DNA from: Carposina sasakii
Lineage: Eukaryota > Arthropoda > Insecta > Lepidoptera > Carposinidae
Reading direction: 5' to 3'
Length of the DNA: 64,000 nt
Assembly: GCA_014607495.2 (NCBI GenBank)
Contig: CP053154.1
Span: 9,238,001 to 9,302,000 of the forward strand
Shown here: positions 57,895-64,000 of the stretch, in pieces
How positions within the stretch are numbered: position 1 is the stretch's first letter
Layout: each line of letters starts with the position of its first letter
Translations under genes and position numbers: made by a program
The notes under the pieces: generated by a model
Database searches by the model: none
The model's input: the letters and a program-made list of their open reading frames with translations, nothing else
What the model was told of the DNA's origin: nothing

Positions 57895-59387
57895 TCCGGC
57901 GGTGGTAGATTTGTCTGTAGGTCCACTAGGTGAGTTGGTAAATCCGGGATTACCCAAGGAGGTCTGGTCGCTCGTTTCTTTATCTCCGGTATCCAGAATG
58001 TTTTGTGCCATTCTGGGGCTACCAGGAGATATAACCCTGTCGACGTCTCTAGATGATGTAGCACTCTCGGTATCAGAGCCGGCGGGGGGAAGATCCACCC
58101 TAGATCGTAGTGCCAATTCTGACTGAAGGCGTTCGTAAATTGACTCATTGTATCGTGAGCATCTTCGCTGACATACCTTGGTAAAACCGCCGATCGACTT
58201 GAAGCGAATAAGTCTATCTCTGGGGTACCAAGGTTGTGAAAAATAATTTTTGTCATTAAAGTTTTCAGATGCCATTCCGGTAGACGTTTGGATCTGGATA
58301 GGCTGTCTGCCAGGCCATTGTAAGGTCCGGGTATATATCGTGCCACCAGGTTGCATTTGAGTTGGTCGCAAAAGTGAAGTATGTTCTCTGCTATTTGCAA
58401 GAGCTTTTTCGACTTTGTTCCCCCTTGCTTCGTGATATAAGCAGCTGCTGTACGATTGTCTGTTTGCCATATTATCGAGGTGTTTCGTAATATCGAACCC
58501 AGTCGCTGTAAGGTTTCGTAAACCGCCCATAGCTCTTTTAGGTTGCAATGCCATTGGGTCTGTGCCTTTGTCCACTGACCCTGAAATTTCTGGTTGTTTG
58601 CTACTGCTCCCCAGCCCGTATCGGCTGCATCGGTCGTGATGAACATTGTTGGATTGGGATGGTGAATCACTGTAGCTTTGTTTACGTTTGCTAACCACCA
58701 TTCTAGTTTTCCGATCGCCGTAGTAGACATGGGGTGTTGCATATATCTTCTTGACCTTTTTAGCCTTTTTGACTCTATCTGCAACCACCGGCTCTGTAGT
58801 CTTCCTAATGGAATTACGAAGGCTGCGAAGTTTAGTTTTCCTAACAAGATTTTTGCGTCTTGCCAGCTCCATTGCTTTTTCTCTATGAACCTCCGAATTA
58901 ATGACTTCATTTGCTGGACTTTCGTTTCCGATAGTTGTTTTAGATTTTGTTTGGTATTCCAAATAACGCCTAAGTATTCTAGGCATTGAGAGGGACTCAG
59001 TATTGACTTTTTTATGTTCACTGACCATCCTAAGTCTTGTAGTTTTTGTACGACAAACATCGATTGTTTTTCTAGTGTGTTCTGGTTTGGGTGAGTTATC
59101 AGAAAATCGTCTAGATACACTACCATTTTTATATCGGTAGCTTGTCTGAACCAATGTGCTAGCCAATTGGTTATCTTTGAGAAGGCGTAAGGAGCGCTGG
59201 CTAGGCCAATGGAAGACAAGTCATTTCGTAGGTTGTTCCCCTGTACGCCAGAGATAGGAACCTGCAATGAGTCTGTACTATAGGGATGTGATAATACGCT
59301 TGTGAAATGTCTATCTTGGCCATGTAATCGTTTGGGCTTAGAAAAGATGGAATTTTTTGATGATTTAATAGTTTGAAGGGGGTGCAT
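57816..59387 (-). CDS. DIRS reverse transcriptase/RNase H (main frame)
   Basis: The polymerase core carries GLASAPYAF and VVYLDDFLI (YLDD catalytic motif, residue 91 of this frame). The RNase H shows TDAADTGWG (near residue 252), ELWAVYETL, QTDNRTAAAY and the end motif ADSLSR. The C-terminal part (EIDLFASSRSAVLPRY…GWIFPPPALI) corresponds to the region often annotated as methyltransferase-like in DIRS elements; no catalytic claim is made. Functional reading enters this frame only after the shift at 59208-59209; the first about 55 codons are a shadow of the previous frame. Confidence 0.92.
   Translation of the reverse strand: MHPLQTIKSSKNSIFSKPKRLHGQDRHFTSVLSHPYSTDSLQVPISGVQGNNLRNDLSSIGLASAPYAFSKITNWLAHWFRQATDIKMVVYLDDFLITHPNQNTLEKQSMFVVQKLQDLGWSVNIKKSILSPSQCLEYLGVIWNTKQNLKQLSETKVQQMKSLIRRFIEKKQWSWQDAKILLGKLNFAAFVIPLGRLQSRWLQIESKRLKRSRRYMQHPMSTTAIGKLEWWLANVNKATVIHHPNPTMFITTDAADTGWGAVANNQKFQGQWTKAQTQWHCNLKELWAVYETLQRLGSILRNTSIIWQTDNRTAAAYITKQGGTKSKKLLQIAENILHFCDQLKCNLVARYIPGPYNGLADSLSRSKRLPEWHLKTLMTKIIFHNLGTPEIDLFASSRSAVLPRYVSEDAHDTMSQFTNAFSQNWHYDLGWIFPPPALIPRVLHHLETSTGLYLLVAPEWHKTFWIPEIKKRATRPPWVIPDLPTHLVDLQTNLPPPEVDNLSLQVWTIRAGPTKSPTGMTMK
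59201..59382 (-). CDS. DIRS reverse transcriptase, middle segment in its own frame
   Basis: About 60 codons between two frameshifts (59378-59382 and 59208-59209) carry LLNHQKIPSFLSPND and the first catalytic aspartate motif KIDISQAYYHIPI, then CRFLSLAYRGTTYEM. Together with the flanking frames the polymerase is complete in content. Confidence 0.85.
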
Positions 59388-60245
59388 CTAAGTATAGGTT
59401 CAGTCTTTTCAAATTGAAAATTGGCCTGTTTTCGCCGTTGGACTTTTTCCTTAAAAACATTGCAGATGTAAACCCCGTGGTGTGGGTGCTCTGACGAATT
59501 GCACCATTGTTGAGCATCCTTCGTATTTCTTGGTCCATTTCTTGCGAATATGGAGTCTCGAACATGTTTTGTCTTGATAGAGGAGCCAGTGGCGGTTTCA
59601 TTCGAAAAGGGATCTTGTATCCCGATATTATTTTGATAACCGATGGTGGTGGGTCTATTTCTGTCCATTTGTTTAGGTAGGTTGATAGCTGCCCTGCTCG
59701 AAAGTCATGCTCGTTTAGGGCCTTTCCATTTATTTTGGAACTTAGCTCCCCTGTCGGTCTTATTGTTAAAGTTTTGGTTCTTTCTGATACTGCTATTGTA
59801 AGTGTAGGTGGGACGAGACGATGGTGTTTAACAGGTGCTTTTTTGTAATTTTGGTTTCTTTTCTCTCTGTCAAATCGTTGGGTTGGAAAAGCTCTTCCCA
59901 CTGATTGTGGGTATTTTCTCTTATACGGAAAAAACTTCTGTACGCCGCCTTGGTCCTTAATTGTTTGTGTCAATTCGGGCTCCTTGAACAAATTAGTGTC
60001 AGAGGGAGGGATGCTGTGCAAGACTTCATTCAGTGTCTTATTTTTAACTTTGTAAATGTCTCGCCTCTGTTGAATGACCTCTGCTCTACGACCGCATGTA
60101 TATTGTAGCAGGGCGTCGGAGTGTTTTTTGAAATCTGAGTTAGTATTTAGGAACTCTTGGCCCACCTGACGTTTTATTTCTTTCGGGAGTTTTGCGTACA
60201 GTTGTTCAAAAATTTGTCTCTGTTGCAGAAGGCCATTTGTGATGG
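59365..60245 (-). CDS. DIRS Gag C-terminal / RT N-terminal segment
   Basis: Continues the Gag-like frame after the shift at 60246-60249 and runs into the RT finger region: TGFTSAMFLRKKSNGENRP and IFNLKRLN are the usual RT entry motifs. It stops where a C-run (59378-59382) appears one base short. In between lies a basic, proline-containing linker. Confidence 0.8.
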
Positions 60246-61337
60246 CCCCAGGGTGAGATCAAACCTCTCCAAGACACTGACCGAGGTCCAGTTAGGTGTT
60301 ATGCCTGCTAGAAGATTATTCGGCTTAAGTGCACAGAAGACTGGTGTGGCCTGAAATTTCTTCTGGATCTCTCCGTATCTAATGTTTTTCCAACTGTCTG
60401 TTCCCAACCGTTGGCAGGAACAACCTTGCTGAGCAAGTATAGGACTAGCTTTAGAGAACTTGGTTTCTGCTTCTGTCGTATGAGGTTTGAAGTCATATTC
60501 CTCTGTTATATCTTCTTCAATATGCTCCTCATCCGATGACATAACAGGCGAAGCATTGTCGATCATTACGGGAGATCGGTCGTCATGAGTGCTATCAGGA
60601 GCCGACTCAAAAGATCTATTCAGATAAGGCGCGCGGTGTTCTAATTCTTCAATCTTCCGGTTCTGCTCTTGTTGCATGCTAATTAGCTTATCAAATAAAT
60701 CTTTCTGCTGTTGTAGCACAGCCACCATAAGATTGTCTCCAATTGTTTCCTGAGCGTCCCGAACAGGCCGTGTGCTCGTATCATTTTTGGGTCGTTTTGC
60801 TGGGACCCCTGTAATACTTCCCCCACCCCCCCTTTTTGGGGTAGAGGAGGACGGCGAACTAATATCTTCATTTTTGCTATTCCCTTTGAGAAGCCTGCAC
60901 GTTCTTTCTCTATTCGTTAGCTTCCCCTCAGCTTTGAGCTCCGCTATAACTTTCATGAAGTCCTTATATGAGGGTGCATGGATTTTTTCCGCCATACTAT
61001 GGGGAGCGTAAATTAATGCCCTTCCTAGTGGCCAATTTAAAATAGTTCTCCGTATGTTACGATACAATCTTTCTGGTAAATCTTTTATATTTGGATAAAA
61101 GGCTTGAACTAATTCAGTGGTTGGAATACCAAATCTTAATTTACCATCCACAATTGCTGAGATATCATCTCCAAATAGTTCTTCGAAGGAGTAGTCAACG
61201 ATTTTCCAAGTCTCCCACCCTTCAGGATAATATTGTTCTATTATAGGAACGATCCTTTCAAAAATTTCCTTTTCTGAATCCTCAGAGGGTAGCATCCGGG
61301 TTACATCACCCATAGACAACGTAGGGATGTTCGCCAT
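60174..61337 (-). CDS. DIRS Gag-like ORF1 (387 codons before frameshift)
   Basis: First ORF of the element. The N-terminal 120 residues are mixed alpha-helical (KIVDYSFEELFGDDISAIVD…), followed by a Ser/Pro-rich basic linker with KRGGGG and PAKRPK, a Gln-rich coiled-coil stretch (LQQQKDLFDKLISMQQEQNR), an acidic Ser-rich segment, and a conserved C-terminal part (WKNIRYGEIQKKFQATP) shared by DIRS Gag proteins. Past the G-run at 60246-60249 (C-run on the plus strand) the conserved content moves to another frame, so the last 30 codons here are out of frame. Start: ATG at 61337, the first in the leader frame. Confidence 0.85.
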   Translation of the reverse strand: MANIPTLSMGDVTRMLPSEDSEKEIFERIVPIIEQYYPEGWETWKIVDYSFEELFGDDISAIVDGKLRFGIPTTELVQAFYPNIKDLPERLYRNIRRTILNWPLGRALIYAPHSMAEKIHAPSYKDFMKVIAELKAEGKLTNRERTCRLLKGNSKNEDISSPSSSTPKRGGGGSITGVPAKRPKNDTSTRPVRDAQETIGDNLMVAVLQQQKDLFDKLISMQQEQNRKIEELEHRAPYLNRSFESAPDSTHDDRSPVMIDNASPVMSSDEEHIEEDITEEYDFKPHTTEAETKFSKASPILAQQGCSCQRLGTDSWKNIRYGEIQKKFQATPVFCALKPNNLLAGITPNWTSVSVLERFDLTLGPSQMAFCNRDKFLNNCTQNSRKK

Positions 61338-61339
61338 AG

Positions 61340-61866
61340 TCTGAGAATAAAATGTATAGTGTTAGTCTAACGTATTGTTAGTCTGTGATCCCACGTCTTG
61401 TTAGTCTATGGACCGACGTCTTGTTAATCTATGGACCAACGTCTTGATTCCCCGTCATCTCATGAGCCGACACGTCGAGTAACAGAACGACATAAGGTTT
61501 TGTTGTTAAAGTTCAGCAAGACGACGCATGTCGTCTGCTGAGGCGACATGTCGTCTGATGAGACGAAATGTCATCTGATGGGACGGCGTATAGGCCGTTT
61601 AGACTCATGTCGCCCAGTGGGTCGACAATTACATCTACTTCTGCTATTGACGGTGCCTAAGGAGGCTACATCGTCTCGTCGCTGGGCCATGGGCGCCGAG
61701 CGGAATTTGCAGGATAGTTACACAATTAAGTCAGATGTAATTATTATATAAAATCATAACATATTACGTACCTCAAAATATGTACAATACAGTTTGTATT
61801 TATATATTATAAATGCAGATACTTTTACAGTGTATTCCGATGTGTACGTGCTGAGTTACAAAGACG
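61340..61866 (-). other. DIRS 5' leader with short repeats
   Basis: Between ITR and ORF1. Contains a local cluster of 'atgtcgtctgatgagacg' variants (61525-61620) and 'gtcttgttagtctatggacc' repeats (61395-61445). No coding potential. Confidence 0.6.
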
Positions 61867-61981
61867 TACTGAAAAGATGGCGTCTAGCCCGCGCGTGGGT
61901 CCCGGCCGTTAGTTCCTCAAAAAGGTCACAGGTGGCGCTAACAGAAAGGGAATGATTAAGAATAAAGCTGATTTACAAAGG
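61867..61981 (-). repeat. DIRS inverted terminal repeat (5' copy)
   Basis: Complement of 56360-56474 with one T fewer in the T-run (A3 at 61964-61966 on the plus strand). Directly followed by the outer right terminus 61987-62025 that pairs with the ICR. Confidence 0.93.
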
Positions 61982-62025
61982 TGTTATCTCATATGTGGTT
62001 CAAGCGAAGGCACGAACACCTAAAT

Positions 62026-63425
62026 TACTGAATACTACGTTTCACAGAGCTAAGTAATAACTAGACAAGGCAAGTGTTTCTAGTTTTTCTAGTGTTTCTA
62101 GTAATCATTCTTATTCTTTTAAGTAAATCAGCTTTTACATACTTTTATAGTGTAAAATAACTAGATAGAAAAAAAGCAATATGCTGAAACGGAATCCAGC
62201 TCAGCCAGCATACAGCTGCAGACCAAAACAAATGGTCTGCAGCACTGGTTTTCAGCTGGACCCGTGTTGTTCCATATAGTAACTTACAGTAGGTATAAAA
62301 TATAATTCAATTTCCAATATGGTAACTAACTACACCAATGCAACCTATTTATAATATTTACAATGTCAGTAGGTAACTGTACCTCAACCTATCCGACCGA
62401 ATGTAGTATTTACATAATAATAGTTACATTTACCTACTAGAAAAAACCAAAACATATCTTCATATATTTAAATAAAAGGATCATAAAAGGATTTATGAAT
62501 AAAAAATAAATATATATGAGTATATATGTATATCAAGTACCCAATAGGTAAAAGTTTTTTCAAAAAAATAAAAACAAATAAATATATATAATAATTTCGG
62601 GTAGTAAGTAGATATTATGAACCAGAGAATGTGAAACCAGAAAGTGGTAAGCTAAAAATTACTTGTTTAGTACGCTTTTTAAAAATATTTATATTTGATG
62701 TGTAAAATGGGATTGCAAACCACTTCTATCAGCCCTAATTCTTTCAGTCCTGGCTCGTGAACGAGTGTCTTCTCTTTAGTCTATTTTTTACATGCAACGT
62801 ACATACACTTAGTTTATCTAGTTATTAATAGCTCTGTGAATTTGCTGGCTGGCTGCTGGTTGAAACATACTCTACCACTATTTGTCACAACTGTTTGTCT
62901 ATCGCACGCTAGATGTCGCGATAATTATTACGTACCACGTACCAACCTTTTAGAGAGTAAAGAAACCTATTTAACACTGAAATAGAAAAATCTAATTGGT
63001 TTTTAATGAATATTGACTTTCCAGGATAGACTTAGGTAAAGTAACATATTTTATCAATGATATTTAACCATTTTGAGAAGCCATCTAGTAGGAGATAGCA
63101 TAACTAATATGTAGGATTGGCCATAATGTCACATAAATATAGAAAAACTAGTGAAAATACAAAAAGTTACTTACGTGTGAAAAGATACCTTTTTAGACTT
63201 TCCCCTAGTTTTCCCGTGTCACTCAAACACCCAGGAATATAACGCTTCATATTTGCTTCTTTTAAGATAAACTTAAAAGTTTATTTGGTACACAATTTGA
63301 TTTCGGAGCACAAACGTGTGGTTACAGCTACTGCGTTACACTGGCGCTGAAGCTCCGCCCCTATCATGACGTTATGCCCTCACGATTGCCACACGACTCG
63401 GTTCATAGTGCCAGCTCCTGTTATA
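62026..63425. other. No gene seen
   Basis: AT-rich. A hairpin with an 11-base stem (gctgcagacca/tggtctgcagc, 62207-62237) is present. Frames are short. Nothing else supported. Confidence 0.45.
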
Positions 63426-63788
63426 CTGGGTGTAAAAAGACAACTTTGTTCTTTTAATACCTCGTATTCTTTGTAACATCACAATCATTTTTTTCTATGG
63501 AAGCACCCCTGGAAAACCACGGGTTTCCAAGATATTATGGTCCAAAGTTGTATGAATATCAGCATTTTTTTTTAAATAAATCCATCTGGAAACAGTTAAC
63601 AAACATTTTTTTAAAGACACCATATTAATATTTAAAAATATTAGTTTTGTAGGTACATTTCTCAATCGAATACATTGCTTGCAATTATTTTTTTTTCGTT
63701 TCCCAGGTTTGGTTCCATAGAAAAAAATTATCGTTACGTTACAAAGAATACGAGTTATTAAAATAACAACGTTGTCTTTTACACCCTA
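63426..63788. mobile_element. TA-flanked MITE with long inverted ends (363 bp)
   Basis: Left end CTGGGTGTAAAAAGACAAC, right end on the other strand GGGTGTAAAAGACAACG; about 80 bases at each side pair ('cgtattctttgtaacatcac' against 'acgttacaaagaatacgag'). TA on both sides. An uninterrupted relative of the 36181 element. Confidence 0.8.
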
Positions 63789-63833
63789 TATATTCTCCAT
63801 GGTCCTACATGGTCCATACAAATTTTTCATAGC

Positions 63834-63851
63834 TTTTGTAATAACACGGAA
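63834..63851. repeat. Solo end of the 39305 MITE
   Basis: 'cttttgtaataacacgg' repeats the terminal inverted repeat of the 39305-39440 element; no partner end was found within the window. Confidence 0.5.
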
Positions 63852-64000
63852 TTTGTCTTTTTAAAGGAAATTCACACAATATCAAAACTTGGATTGCTTT
63901 TCATGGTCACATCAGGGTTCAGTACTTGAAAAAAAAAGTTTTATATTTAAGTAAGTCTGTTTGTATATCTGTGGTTTCGGATTGTGTGGTAAGGTGTCAA

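Larger units (their letters stand above)
56287..62025 (-). mobile_element. DIRS-type tyrosine-recombinase retrotransposon (about 5.7 kb)
   Basis: Order on the minus strand: inverted terminal repeat, leader, Gag-like ORF, RT/RNase H, tyrosine recombinase, internal complementary region (ICR), second terminal repeat. ITRs of 115 bases (61981-61867 and 56360-56474) differ by a single T in a T-run. The ICR (56512-56609) is complementary in its first half to the outer left end (56287-56337) and in its second half to the outer right end (61987-62025). That split arrangement is diagnostic for DIRS elements, which replicate through a circle and insert by a recombinase, without integrase or protease and without target-site duplication; none is seen here. 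No aspartic protease or integrase motif was found. Confidence 0.95.

Noticed and set aside
57895..59166. N-terminal three quarters of a 525-codon minus-strand frame
   Set aside because: Antiparallel-free but out-of-frame shadow of the RT/RNase H coding region; only its last roughly 100 codons have recombinase character.

Overview
The window looks like moth or butterfly (Lepidoptera) nuclear DNA. It is AT-rich, its genes have short exons with GT-AG introns, and it is crowded with dispersed repeats of lepidopteran type: non-LTR retrotransposon tails, TA- and TWA-flanked MITEs, and a repeat family opening with CCCGCGACTCCGTCCGCG. No operons or prokaryotic signals were seen.

Four conserved genes could be rebuilt exon by exon, with matching splice phases. 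(1) Minus strand, 15347-9712: a 12-exon SLC6 Na+/Cl--dependent transporter of glycine-transporter type, 648 aa. Directly behind it (9473-7070) lies a large Ser/Thr-rich exon that may be an alternative C-terminal tail. (2) Minus strand, 27837-22624: a 7-exon transaldolase, 332 aa. (3) Minus strand, 38921-37680: a 2-exon cytochrome b561 family protein, 243 aa; a possible small gene (39818-39489) sits upstream. (4) Plus strand, 45241-54823: a 15-exon Hsp110/Hsc70Cb chaperone, about 828 codons, with one apparent base missing in exon 10. These are unrelated housekeeping and transport genes, not a pathway cluster.

The strongest mobile element is a DIRS-type tyrosine-recombinase retrotransposon (about 56287-62025, minus strand). 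It has Gag-like, RT/RNase H and recombinase reading frames, 115-bp inverted terminal repeats, and an internal region complementary to both outer ends, which is the complete DIRS architecture. Its reading frames are broken only by single-base gaps, mostly in homopolymers, while its terminal repeats differ by one homopolymer base. Together with the frameshift in Hsc70Cb this points to consensus (assembly) errors, though element decay is not excluded.

The intergenic space holds a possible 4.2-kb hAT-like element (29586-33759) containing decayed foldback copies, an 820-bp foldback palindrome (28325-29143), at least four MITE families, several 5'-truncated LINE fragments (one with a clean 20-bp target-site duplication and a nested insertion), and a perfect 54-bp palindrome (41002-41055). 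In the Hsc70Cb gene two separate tandem duplications copy an exon's 3' end together with its splice donor. The first 7 kb and several other stretches carry no recognisable gene.
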